The notes: generated by a model from the letters alone, not told the origin. Counted from the first letter of the stretch, positions 8,372 through 15,469 are shown. The stretch is DNA of 28,814 bases from an uncultured Candidatus Melainabacteria bacterium (GCA_934700385.1 CAKUXO010000020.1:1-28814), one strand, 5' to 3'. Translations and numbers: made by a program.

Positions 8372-9112
8372 TTAATCCAATGGTTTTCTGTCCCAATTTA
8401 TGTTTTCTTTTATTATTTTTGCGGGATTTCCTGCAATAATTATGTTTTCTTTGTCAAAATTACCTGATACTATTGAACCTGCGCCAATAATAGTATTGTT
8501 TCTTATGGTTGTGTTTTTTAAAATTACAGCTCTGTGCCCTATCCAACAGTGATCACCTATACTAACCCCGTGTTTTATCCTATTTATAATTTCATTTGTA
8601 TTTTTATTTCTAATGATGTGCCCATCTGTGCACCAAATTGCCGTTTTACCGGAAAACATACAATTTTTGCCAATGTTTAATGAAAGATTTTTTTCGTTTG
8701 CAATGTGAATATAGCCGCAAACTGTTGAATTTTCGTCAATATTACAAATAGAAGCATTATTCATATCTATTTTTACTTTTGCCAGCTGACACTTATTTAA
8801 CGTTAGTTTACAGTTGTCTCCTAATATATTTAATGTGTTTTTGCGTAAAAAACTGCATGGCTGAAAGATTTCAAGTGTATTATCCTTCCCCGCAAAAAAG
8901 ACATTCAACCCATCTATTTTGCTTGGATTATGAATTATTTTATTGTTTTCATTATGGATAATTATTTTGTTATTATTGGTGTAATTTATTAAACAACATT
9001 CGTTGTCTATCTTTTTTTTAAATCTGAAAAACAAAATCCTTGTAATTTTGTATTCATTTTTATATTTAACCTTGTAAAACAACTGAAAAAAACTTTTAAT
9101 TATTTTTTTCAT
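8372..9112 (-). CDS. Left-handed beta-helix acyltransferase (hexapeptide repeat)
   Basis: A 246-residue protein of the hexapeptide-repeat O-acetyltransferase type. After a basic N-terminus (MKKIIKSFFQLFYKVKYK), imperfect repeats run from about residue 70. They become clear in the C-terminal third: VSIGDHCWIGHRAVILKN then TTIRNNTIIGAGSIVSGNF and IIAGNPAKIIKENI. The DHCWIGHRA segment and the GNPAK ending are hallmarks of maltose/galactoside-acetyltransferase-like enzymes such as those acting on capsule or O-antigen sugars. Such enzymes move an acetyl group from acetyl-CoA to a sugar; the catalytic His would be the one in TDGHIIRN. It overlaps the upstream SDR gene by 17 bases and lies 10 bases before the next, firmly inside the operon. 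Confidence 0.8.
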   Translation of the reverse strand: MKKIIKSFFQLFYKVKYKNEYKITRILFFRFKKKIDNECCLINYTNNNKIIIHNENNKIIHNPSKIDGLNVFFAGKDNTLEIFQPCSFLRKNTLNILGDNCKLTLNKCQLAKVKIDMNNASICNIDENSTVCGYIHIANEKNLSLNIGKNCMFSGKTAIWCTDGHIIRNKNTNEIINRIKHGVSIGDHCWIGHRAVILKNTTIRNNTIIGAGSIVSGNFDKENIIIAGNPAKIIKENINWDRKPLD

Positions 9113-9962
9113 ATTTAGAACTTTCTAGAATTTTATTAATAGTTTCGCTATTTCCAAAAATACATGGAGAATCATATTTTCTAGTTGGATAAACTCCATA
9201 TTCAGGATGAATATTTAATTTTTTATTTTTTATAAATTCTTCAACTTTTTCCTTTAATGAAATTGGTTTTCCAGAACAAACATTTATTATGCCATTGTAT
9301 TTATCTTGAATTGAGGCAAGAGAGATTTGTTCTGCTAATTTCTCTACATCAATAAAGTCATATTTATTTAATCCATCAGTAAACGGAAAAGTGGTTTTAT
9401 TTTCTTTTTCCATTTCTAAAATTTTTGAAAAAATAGATTTATTATTTTTATCATCCCCTGTAATATAAAAAGCTCTTAGCCATTTTATTAAAGTTTTTTT
9501 ATTTTCACAGTAACTTAAAACCGCCTGTCTTAGAGCATTTTTAGATATTCCATATAAGGATAACGGATTAGACGGCGTATTTGAATTTACTTCACCCTCA
9601 AAGTAACCTATTTCATGCATTGAACCCATTATAGAAATAGATTGGCAATTTGAATCAATCATATTTTTAATAAATTGATAATGTAAATTTAAATTCTTAA
9701 GATGTTCATTTGAATTATGATTAAAACCATCCTTCCAAGCTAAATGGATTATTATATCTGGTTTATCCAGCTTTTCAAATAAATCTTTATCATCTGAATT
9801 ATTTAAAAAATCTAATTGATAATGCTTGCTGACATTTTCATTTGAAGCTGGAGAAATGTCTAAAGTTAATACTTGATAATCTGTATTATTTAAAAAATAA
9901 TTAGTTACATGTTTACCTATATAGCCATTTGCCCCAGTTATTAGGACTTTTTTATTTTCCAT
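9096..9962 (-). CDS. NAD-dependent sugar epimerase/dehydratase (extended SDR), paralog B
   Basis: A 288-residue extended SDR closely related to the enzyme at 7507-8361. TGANGYIG is at residues 9-16, HLAWKDGFNHNS at about 73-84, MGSMHEIG holds the catalytic-site Ser, and YGISK gives Y137/K141. The C-terminus has NVCSGKPISLKEKVEEF. AGGAG precedes the ATG by a normal distance, and the 3' end overlaps the acetyltransferase gene by 17 bases. Two diverged copies flanking an acetyltransferase suggest successive steps on the same or related nucleotide sugars. The RAFYITGD loop differs from FFTPYGDD of paralog A, so substrates may differ. Confidence 0.8.
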   Translation of the reverse strand: MENKKVLITGANGYIGKHVTNYFLNNTDYQVLTLDISPASNENVSKHYQLDFLNNSDDKDLFEKLDKPDIIIHLAWKDGFNHNSNEHLKNLNLHYQFIKNMIDSNCQSISIMGSMHEIGYFEGEVNSNTPSNPLSLYGISKNALRQAVLSYCENKKTLIKWLRAFYITGDDKNNKSIFSKILEMEKENKTTFPFTDGLNKYDFIDVEKLAEQISLASIQDKYNGIINVCSGKPISLKEKVEEFIKNKKLNIHPEYGVYPTRKYDSPCIFGNSETINKILESSKYEKNN

Positions 9963-10008
9963 TTATACTCCTATCTTTTTTATGCTTTGTTTTAGAGTTT
10001 TTATGAAT

Positions 10009-10557
10009 TTACCCATAAATACCCTCTTTCATCTTTACCAACCCAACTGATAAATCGCTAAATTTAAAATCATCAAAAATCTTTAGTGCTTTTTTGTTAG
10101 ATAAAACACTGTTTGTTATCTCACCTAATCTTTTAGGTAAACAATTTGGCAATTTTTTATAGCCATATATTTTTGACATTTTTTCAAATAATTCATTTAT
10201 GCTTGTTGATTTATTTGTTGATAAATTGATGATTTCGTTTTTAATATCTTTTTTTAAAGTTTGAACTAAAAGATATTGAATTATAATTTTTGTTTCATCG
10301 TTATAATCTTTTATTTCAAAATTAAGTTTTTTATCAAGATAAACGCTTGTTTCAGAAGAATTTAAGGTTATTTTTTCATTTATATTTTCAATAAATAAAC
10401 TGCAAACACCATTAGCGCAAGTAATTATTTTAAAGTGTTTATTTTCAGAAATTTTACAACAATCATCTTTAAGATTAGAAAGAACTTCAATTCTTTCAAT
10501 ATCTAAGTTTTCTTTTTCAAGAATATTTGTATCAAACTTTCTATATAAACTAGCCAC
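10009..10557 (-). CDS. Chimeric cupin (FdtA/WxcM-like) plus epimerase-tail protein, probably non-catalytic
   Basis: First gene of the glycan operon. Start choice: GTG at 10557 has AGGGGA seven bases upstream, while the ATG at 10626 has no ribosome site and would place the first codons inside the inverted repeat at 10596-10621. Residues about 15-95 resemble the sugar 3,4-ketoisomerase cupins FdtA/WxcM: LDIERIEVLSN, FKIITCANGVCSLFIEN, ITLNSSETSVYLDKKLNFEIKDY. The RGxHAH metal/catalytic stretch expected before this is replaced by DDCCKISENKH, so isomerase activity is doubtful. The last 70 residues (INLSTNKSTSINELFEKM, then LPKRLGEITNSVLSNKKALKIF) look like the C-terminus of GalE-type epimerases without the nucleotide-binding domain. 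It may be a scaffold, a regulator, or a fused remnant. Gap to the next gene is 46 bases. Confidence 0.5.
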   Translation of the reverse strand: MASLYRKFDTNILEKENLDIERIEVLSNLKDDCCKISENKHFKIITCANGVCSLFIENINEKITLNSSETSVYLDKKLNFEIKDYNDETKIIIQYLLVQTLKKDIKNEIINLSTNKSTSINELFEKMSKIYGYKKLPNCLPKRLGEITNSVLSNKKALKIFDDFKFSDLSVGLVKMKEGIYG

Positions 10558-10595
10558 AACTTTATCCCCTAGATAATTGCCTAAAGCCTTTAACG

Positions 10596-10621
10596 CAACA
10601 AAATTACACTTGTGTTGTATT
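10596..10621. repeat. Left arm of inverted repeat, candidate recombination site
   Basis: A 26-base arm matching in inverted orientation 10744-10769 at 23 of 26 positions by hand alignment; the core is ACACTTgTGTTGTATT with one mismatch in 16. It lies just upstream of the preferred start of the first glycan-operon gene. Confidence 0.75.
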
Positions 10622-10702
10622 AACATAATTTCATATTAAAAAGCCAATTTAATAAGGGGTTGGGGTTTTTGTAAATTTTATTAAGACTAAATTATCCAAA
10701 TT

Positions 10703-10732
10703 AATATATTTATGGTAGTATAGAAAAGTCAA
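10703..10732 (-). promoter_or_regulatory. Promoter of the glycan operon, inside the inverted-repeat segment
   Basis: On the minus strand TTGACT (10732-10727), an 18-base spacer and TATATT (10708-10703) form a good sigma-70-type promoter pointing at the glycan operon, with a start near 10696. It lies wholly within the segment bounded by the arms at 10596-10621 and 10744-10769, so inversion would turn it away from the operon and toward the 3' end of the recombinase gene. Confidence 0.6.
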
Positions 10733-10743
10733 TGTTTTAGCTC

Positions 10744-10769
10744 AATACAACATAAGTGTAAATATGTTG
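10744..10769. repeat. Right arm of inverted repeat, candidate recombination site
   Basis: Inverted partner of 10596-10621; the 122 bases between the arms hold the operon promoter. It lies 19 bases from the stop codon of the tyrosine recombinase gene. Confidence 0.75.
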
Positions 10770-10788
10770 AATTGATTTTCTTTTTTAA

Positions 10789-11343
10789 CTATAAAATAAA
10801 ACTTTTATAACTACTATCTAGCATGTCTTGATTAATCCCTATGTAAATCAAAGTTACAAAAGGTGAAGAATGATTGAAAATTTTTTGCAGCAAGGCAACA
10901 TCTTTATATTTTTTATAATGATGATAGCCAAAAGTTTTTCTAAGAGTGTGAGTACCGATTTTATAATCAATTCCAACTTTATGGCAAACATCATTTAATA
11001 TTCGATAATATTGCGTTCTTTCCATTCTGTTTCCAAGTTTTGAAATAAATAACGGTTCATTATTTTTCCTGTTTTTAGTAAATTCTTCAATTAGCGGTTT
11101 TAATTTATCATTAATCGGAATTTTCTTTCTTTTTCTAGTTTTAATTTCTGTTAATTCAATATAAGAGCGATTTTTCACATCTTCAACATCTAAATTTAAA
11201 ATATCAGAAATTCTTAACCCGCAATTTGTTCCAAATAAAAATATTAATAAATTCCTTAAACCAAATATGCCCGATTCATTCAATAACACATCTTCAACCC
11301 TAGATAAATCTTTCTTACTCCTTATCGGCTCAACAACATTCAT
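10789..11343 (-). CDS. Small tyrosine recombinase (FimB/Mpi size class), candidate DNA invertase
   Basis: A 184-residue tyrosine recombinase with every catalytic residue visible: R44 (CGLRISD), K68 (EIKTRK), H132 and R135 (HTLR), H158 (NHSS) and nucleophile Y167 (LIYIGI). There is no SAM-like core-binding domain, so it is about half the length of XerC/D or phage integrases and close to FimB/FimE and other promoter-inverting enzymes of 180-210 residues. Its ATG has a strong AAAGGAG site. It is transcribed toward the 26-bp inverted repeats that bracket the glycan-operon promoter, and ends 19 bases from them. The likely job is flipping that promoter. An alternative is an island integrase, since tRNA-Met lies 250 bases upstream. 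Confidence 0.85.
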   Translation of the reverse strand: MNVVEPIRSKKDLSRVEDVLLNESGIFGLRNLLIFLFGTNCGLRISDILNLDVEDVKNRSYIELTEIKTRKRKKIPINDKLKPLIEEFTKNRKNNEPLFISKLGNRMERTQYYRILNDVCHKVGIDYKIGTHTLRKTFGYHHYKKYKDVALLQKIFNHSSPFVTLIYIGINQDMLDSSYKSFIL

Positions 11344-11422
11344 ACTTACTCCTTTTGCTTTCTATTTTATAAATAAAGATATTACAAAAAGAACTTAGGT
11401 GTTTTAAGGGTTGATTTTATAA

Positions 11423-11474
11423 ATCCCGACGGGCACTAAAAAAGAGAGCATACACTCTCTTAAATAATTGGGCC
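11423..11474. repeat. Direct repeat S1 (tRNA-Met 3' flank), outer copy
   Basis: 52 bases identical but for one position to 11545-11596. It contains a terminator-type hairpin (AAGAGAG/CTCTCTT) and the last few bases of a tRNA 3' end. Here it is not attached to an intact tRNA. Confidence 0.85.
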
Positions 11475-11544
11475 TCGGAGACTCTGCCGCAGAAAAATGC
11501 GAACCGTTGAGCATTTTTCAAGAGGGCAAAAGCGAAGCGATTGC

Positions 11545-11590
11545 ATCCCGACGGGCACTAAAAAAGAGAGCTTACACTCTCTTAAATAAT

Positions 11591-11596
<6 letters not shown>
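11545..11596. repeat. Direct repeat S1, copy attached to tRNA-Met
   Basis: Second 52-base copy, running from the terminator region into the 3' end of tRNA-Met. Confidence 0.85.
11560..11583 (-). terminator. Rho-independent terminator of tRNA-Met
   Basis: On the minus strand, AAGAGAG, a 6-base loop and CTCTCTT are followed directly by a run of T's, 8 bases after the tRNA end. The same hairpin recurs in the outer S1 copy (about 11438-11461). Confidence 0.8.
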
Positions 11597-11651
<55 letters not shown>

Positions 11652-11662
<11 letters not shown>

Positions 11663-11679
11663 GTGACGACTTATATTTA
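11652..11679. repeat. Direct repeat S2 (tRNA-Met 5' flank), copy attached to the tRNA
   Basis: 28 bases identical to 11760-11787, covering the 5' end of the tRNA and 17 bases of its upstream flank. Confidence 0.85.
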
Positions 11680-11691
11680 ATTTTTTCATCT

Positions 11692-11770
11692 TGGGCTTGC
11701 GGTAGCGGTGCTACCTTCCCTCTCCTCAGAAGATAATCAATCTTCTTCGTCGGCAGAGTGCCACAGGCCC
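11692..11770 (-). pseudogene. tRNA-like remnant beside tRNA-Met
   Basis: Begins with the same GGGCCTG acceptor as tRNA-Met and ends CAAGCCC plus A, giving 6 of 7 acceptor pairs over 79 bases. It has a 6-bp hairpin AGAAGA/TCTTCT with 7-base loop TTGATTA (GAT in the anticodon position) and a GGTAGC/GCTACC hairpin in the T-arm position. The T loop lacks TTC and the D arm does not fold normally, so it is not a working tRNA of standard type. It could be a decayed or recombined duplicate. Confidence 0.35.
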
Positions 11771-11787
11771 GTGACGACTTATATTTA
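11760..11787. repeat. Direct repeat S2, outer copy
   Basis: Outer copy of the 28-base repeat; here it leads into the tRNA-like remnant rather than an intact tRNA. Beyond it, TTACCTT (11804-11810) and AAGGTAA (11822-11828) form a small inverted repeat, and nothing else is recognisable up to about 11880. Confidence 0.85.
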
Positions 11788-11890
11788 GTTTCAGTCAGCT
11801 ATATTACCTTCTCTTATAAACAAGGTAACCGTAAGACTATATCCATTCTAGCAGCACCATGAATTATTTTCAAGCATTATTTTTGTAAAA

Positions 11891-11964
11891 ATGTTAAGAA
11901 ATGTTAAAAGAATTCATCAAAAAAGGCAATTATTTAAAGGAAAAAAACTTTATATAAATGTAAG
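11891..11964 (+). promoter_or_regulatory. Promoter and tandem operator of the 11999 gene (shared regulon type)
   Basis: A tandem direct repeat ATGTTAAGAA/ATGTTAAAAG (11891-11910) lies upstream. Then come GGCAATT and, 15 bases later, the core box ACTTTATATAAATGTAAG (11947-11964) with -10-like TATATA. The same pieces in the same order and spacing stand before the 26554 gene. The core box also precedes the MGWVTLT-family genes. Confidence 0.6.
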
Positions 11965-11998
11965 GTTAGTTTATATATTTTAGATAGTGGGGTTTAAT

Positions 11999-12646
11999 AT
12001 GAGTACTTTTGCAGACAGCATCAACTACGGAAACTATTATGGCAGCGGAAAATCAAGTTATGCTTCAAGCGGAACAAGCGCAGTTTCAAAAAGACAAGCT
12101 TCAAGCACAAACATTAACAGAGTTGTCAGAGATATCGCTTCAGGTTATACAAGCCAATTAGAGCATGTTCAACTTTATATGAACCAAGGCGATGTTAAAC
12201 AAGCATTAACAGAATATAATAATATTCTGCAAGATATTAAAGAAACAACTGATGGTTATAATTATGAATTTACAGATTCACAAATCAAAACAATTCTAGA
12301 TCAATCTTATCAAGCATATACAGGTGAAAGTCTTGCAAGTAATGCAATTTCATCTAGTAAAAATTCATTCTTAACAGGTATTTTAGAAGGTGTACCATTA
12401 ATCGGATGTCTTTTAACAAATGGTAATTCAACTGCTGAAATCACTTCTGAAGTATGTGGAAATGAATTAAAAACATCTGAAAAAATTAAAGAATACGCTG
12501 GTTCAATTATTTCAGGTGCAGCAGCAGGTGCGGCAGCTGGCGTAGTTTGTCCATTCTTTGGCTCAATTGTTGGCGGCGTAGCCGGTGCAGCAATTGGCTT
12601 AGGTCAAGCAGTTCTAAAAGATAAGAAATTCGAAAACAATATTTAA
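11999..12646 (+). CDS. Glycine-zipper membrane-inserting protein, unknown function
   Basis: ATG at 11999 (MSTFADSINYGNYYGSG) is chosen over the in-frame GTG at 11987, which itself belongs to the G-rich pre-start stretch GTGGGG. Length is 215 residues. The first 45 are Ser/Gly/Tyr-rich and look disordered, and there is no signal peptide. About 45-115 is helical and polar. The last 50 residues have a glycine-zipper hairpin: AGSIISGAAAGAAAGVVCPFFG then SIVGGVAGAAIGLGQAVL. Such Ala/Gly-rich hairpins occur in pore-forming bacteriocins, effectors and outer-membrane lipoproteins. I do not recognise the family. A strong terminator follows 32 bases after the stop. The promoter is of the type shared with the coiled-coil family genes, suggesting co-expression. 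Confidence 0.65.
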   Translation: MSTFADSINYGNYYGSGKSSYASSGTSAVSKRQASSTNINRVVRDIASGYTSQLEHVQLYMNQGDVKQALTEYNNILQDIKETTDGYNYEFTDSQIKTILDQSYQAYTGESLASNAISSSKNSFLTGILEGVPLIGCLLTNGNSTAEITSEVCGNELKTSEKIKEYAGSIISGAAAGAAAGVVCPFFGSIVGGVAGAAIGLGQAVLKDKKFENNI

Positions 12647-12678
12647 ACTACCCTCATATCAACCCTACATAGGATTTA

Positions 12679-12708
12679 AAAAGCCTTATGATAATTCATA
12701 AGGCTTTT
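12679..12708 (+). terminator. Rho-independent terminator
   Basis: A 13-bp perfect stem AAAAGCCTTATGA/TCATAAGGCTTTT with a 4-base loop lies between convergent genes. The A-run on the other side would let it serve both directions. Confidence 0.85.
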
Positions 12709-12732
12709 CTTTAGTTAAAATTTTAATAAAGA

Positions 12733-14058
12733 TTACAATAAATCTTCGTCATCTAATAAACTTTTTTCTGTTCTTAAATCTAAATATTGTTCAGATTTTG
12801 GTAAAACCATATCAGCAGTTAAAAGAATATAGATTGTTTTATTTGTTTTAATATCAAATTCGGTTAATGGCGCCATTTGATGAGCACATTCAATTAGATA
12901 TTTTTTATTTGTTGATTTACTATCCGCTAAAGATTTAGCTTTTTTAGGATTTTTAATGTTATTTACATAAACAATTTTATCATTTTTTGTAAATGGAACA
13001 CCTGCCATATCATAGCTAGAACCATCAGGAAGTGAATATTTATAGAAAACAAATCTTGATTTTTCAGCTTTTGATCTCCAAGCAGAATAGCCAATTCTAA
13101 ATACTCTTGCATAGAATTCTGTTCCTTTTGGATATAAGAAAGTTCCTTCATTTGAATAAACATCATTAGGTGCCGTGAAGATATATTGATCGCCAACTAA
13201 ATCTTTTCTTGTTTTAACAAGACCTAAATTTGTTCCGATTAGGATATTTCCGCCTTCAATTATGTTTTTATTGTTATATAAAACAACTTTGTTGTTTGTT
13301 GAAAATGGCGCTAAACCAAGTGTATTGTTTGCGATAAATTCAGATTTATCAAAATCTAAGTAGTTGCTGTTGTTATCATTACCATTTCCATTTGAATTAT
13401 CTAGGGAAGATAAATCATCGTAAAGATTTCTGTAGCTATCTTTAATTTTATCTAAATTAGCTGAAATTTTATCAAATAAAACAGCCGCTTCTGCTCTTGT
13501 TAAGTTTTTAGAGGGTGTGAAAGAATATTCATCAGGATGATTTACATATAAATCGTTTGCAACGTTTTTGATATATGCACGTCTTGCCCAAATTGGAATT
13601 TCTTCATAATCTTTAAATAATGTGATATCAGAGGCTTTATAATCGCCTGTTGTAATGTTTGCAATCATGCTCATTGTTTCATTGTGATTAATTGCAACAT
13701 TTGGCTTAAATGTTTTATCAGGATAGCCAAAAGCAAGGCGGATTTGTTCAGATAACATTACGCTTTTTTTGTTTGGAGTTAAGTTATTAACATCTTTAAA
13801 ACTGGTTTTTTGAGTAACAGATTCATCTTGTCTTCTAATAACTTTTAATAAAGCAGTTACAAAATCACTTCTTGTAATTGAATCTTCAGGTTTAAATTTA
13901 TTTCCATCGACAACGTAAATAAAACCATTTTGAATAGCATGGATAATTTCTTGCCCTGCCCAATAATTACTTTTTACGTCAACGATTTCTAATGCACTTG
14001 CAAAATTAAAAAGCATAAGTGCGAAAATGGCAACTAAAGTTTTTTGTATCTTTTTCAT
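12733..14058 (-). CDS. SLH-domain envelope protein
   Basis: A 441-residue exported protein. A signal peptide covers residues 1-22 (MKKIQKTLVAIFALMLFNFASA, cleavage before LEIVDV). Three S-layer-homology repeats follow: about 24-78 (YWAGQEIIHAIQNGF, ITRSDFVTALLKVI), 85-140 (GYPDKTFKPNVAINHNETMSMIA) and 148-202 (IPIWARRAYIKNVAND, LTRAEAAVLFDKI). An Asn/Gly/Ser linker is at about 217-232, then a 200-residue unassigned C-terminal domain, probably beta-rich. SLH repeats bind cell-wall polymer; in cyanobacteria-related diderms they tie outer-membrane proteins to peptidoglycan. No porin-type barrel is obvious here. GAGGT stands before the ATG. It is separated by 63 bases from the upstream GT9 gene, possibly co-transcribed. 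Confidence 0.8.
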   Translation of the reverse strand: MKKIQKTLVAIFALMLFNFASALEIVDVKSNYWAGQEIIHAIQNGFIYVVDGNKFKPEDSITRSDFVTALLKVIRRQDESVTQKTSFKDVNNLTPNKKSVMLSEQIRLAFGYPDKTFKPNVAINHNETMSMIANITTGDYKASDITLFKDYEEIPIWARRAYIKNVANDLYVNHPDEYSFTPSKNLTRAEAAVLFDKISANLDKIKDSYRNLYDDLSSLDNSNGNGNDNNSNYLDFDKSEFIANNTLGLAPFSTNNKVVLYNNKNIIEGGNILIGTNLGLVKTRKDLVGDQYIFTAPNDVYSNEGTFLYPKGTEFYARVFRIGYSAWRSKAEKSRFVFYKYSLPDGSSYDMAGVPFTKNDKIVYVNNIKNPKKAKSLADSKSTNKKYLIECAHQMAPLTEFDIKTNKTIYILLTADMVLPKSEQYLDLRTEKSLLDDEDLL

Positions 14059-14121
14059 TTATACCTCAAATTATATAACGGGTTGAATATACGATAATTT
14101 TACAATAACAATTGTTTAAAA

Positions 14122-15126
14122 TCAAATTTCATTAAGAATTTTGTTAACATCAATTTTTAAACAATCTGATTTTTCACAATTAACTTGTCTTTTATCCCAC
14201 AGGCAAGGTCTGCAGGGGATATCATTTTTAATAATTTTTATGTTTTCATTTTTTGGAACGAGTTTTTCTTCATTTGTTGGCCCAAAAATTGCAAAAACCT
14301 TAGCCCCAACAGAAACTGCAACATGTAAAGGTGCAGAATCTACACAAATTACACTTGAAGATTTTTTCATTAAAAAAGCCATTTCCATTATATTTTTAGT
14401 TTTTTGAAAATAGTTTATGAAATTTGGGTTTTTAGTTATTTTTTCATTTTTTAAAATTTCATTAATAATGATTTCATCATCTTTTGTTCCTAAAAGAAGA
14501 ACTTTTTTATTTTTTTCTAAAATTCCCTCAATTAAATTATTCCAAAAAGAAATTTCAGGGCATTTAAAAATATTTTTCATAATAGACATCTTTGAAACCC
14601 CAGGGTGCAAGGCAATATAGCCATCTGTAAGGTTTTCATTTAATTTAAAATCTTCTAAAATTTCAATTTGAGGGTCATGATATTCTGATTTAACGATTGG
14701 TTTTACAAGGTCATGATACATTTTTCCTGCATATTGATTTTGATTAAGTTCAACTTTTTTAGTTAACAAAAAGCCCGTTTTAGAATTATATCCAATTCTT
14801 TCTTTAATTCCTGATAAAAATAGAATTATCGCCACAAAAGGACTTTTGCCACTTGAAATAACACAATCAAACTTTTGTTTTCTTATTTTAAAAATAAATT
14901 TTAAAATATTAAAATATTTTTTAAAGCCCGAAGCCTTGATATCAACATAAATTAAATCATCAATTAAGTTTGTGAGTTGTTTAATCGCACGAGAACGTTC
15001 TTCAAGTGCTAGGGTGATTTTTGAATTTTTAAAATCTTCTTTTACACTTTTAATTGTAGGTAAAAACAAGATTTCATCGCCTATTCCGCCATAATTAATT
15101 AATAAGATATTTTTATAAGTTTTCAT
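14122..15126 (-). CDS. Glycosyltransferase family 9 (heptosyltransferase-like)
   Basis: A 334-residue GT9 enzyme, the family of ADP-heptose:LPS heptosyltransferases. The N-terminal motif ILLINYGGIGDEILFLPTI matches the family opening (R-x-x-x-GD-x-x-x-xP). The C-terminal domain carries GYIALHPGVSKM, VLLLGTKDDEII and VICVDSAPLHVAVSVGAKVFAIFGPTNEE, the classic D-S-x-P-x-H-x-A donor-site stretch. A final Cys cluster (CRPCLWDKRQVNCEKSDC) is common in GT9 proteins. It would add heptose or a related sugar to a lipid-linked glycan at the inner membrane face. No clear ribosome site precedes the ATG. The presence of kdsD/kpsF at 17045 fits LPS-type or Kdo-containing glycan synthesis. Confidence 0.85.
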   Translation of the reverse strand: MKTYKNILLINYGGIGDEILFLPTIKSVKEDFKNSKITLALEERSRAIKQLTNLIDDLIYVDIKASGFKKYFNILKFIFKIRKQKFDCVISSGKSPFVAIILFLSGIKERIGYNSKTGFLLTKKVELNQNQYAGKMYHDLVKPIVKSEYHDPQIEILEDFKLNENLTDGYIALHPGVSKMSIMKNIFKCPEISFWNNLIEGILEKNKKVLLLGTKDDEIIINEILKNEKITKNPNFINYFQKTKNIMEMAFLMKKSSSVICVDSAPLHVAVSVGAKVFAIFGPTNEEKLVPKNENIKIIKNDIPCRPCLWDKRQVNCEKSDCLKIDVNKILNEI

Positions 15127-15165
15127 AAATAAATTATCTATTTAAAATTTTTTTAAGTCAATGTA

Positions 15166-15194
15166 TTGACTATAAATTTTGTTGCTGATAATAT
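15166..15194 (+). promoter_or_regulatory. Promoter of the tRNA-Pro/tRNA-Cys pair
   Basis: TTGACT (15166-15171), a 17-base spacer and TAATAT (15189-15194) give a good sigma-70-type promoter with a start near 15201. The roughly 110-base leader up to the tRNA contains an imperfect duplication (15232-15264 resembles 15288-15322, including the first bases of the tRNA). Confidence 0.65.
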
Positions 15195-15310
15195 CATAAA
15201 TGCAAGAGGTTTTCTCACCTCATTAAAAAATAAATTGAAAATTGAATATTTTTCGGGTGTAGCCCCGAGAGTAGAGAAACCAAAAACAAATTGATAACTG
15301 AATATTACAT

Positions 15311-15384
15311 CGGGATGTAGCGCAGCTTGGTAGCGCACCTCGCTTGGGACGAGGGGGCCGCAGGTTCAAATCCTGTCATCCCGA
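15311..15384 (+). tRNA. tRNA-Pro (anticodon TGG)
   Basis: A 74-base cloverleaf: acceptor CGGGATG/CATCCCG, D stem GCGC/GCGC, anticodon stem CCTCG/CGAGG with loop CTTGGGA (TGG at 15345-15347), T stem with loop TTCAAAT, discriminator A. It is followed 13 bases later by tRNA-Cys. Confidence 0.95.
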
Positions 15385-15397
15385 TTTTTTAATATAA

Positions 15398-15469
15398 GGC
15401 GACATGGCCAAGTGGTAAGGCAGGAGCCTGCAAAGCTCTTATCCCCCAGTTCGAATCTGGGTGTCGCCT
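15398..15469 (+). tRNA. tRNA-Cys (anticodon GCA)
   Basis: Acceptor GGCGACA/TGTCGCC, anticodon stem GGAGC/GCTCT with loop CTGCAAA (GCA at 15430-15432), T loop TTCGAAT, and the T discriminator expected for tRNA-Cys. It is co-transcribed with tRNA-Pro; a T-run follows. Confidence 0.95.

Noticed and set aside
15153..15338. Minus-strand frame of 61 codons across the tRNA-Pro leader
   Set aside because: It overlaps the tRNA promoter and the 5' end of tRNA-Pro antisense, and has no ribosome site.
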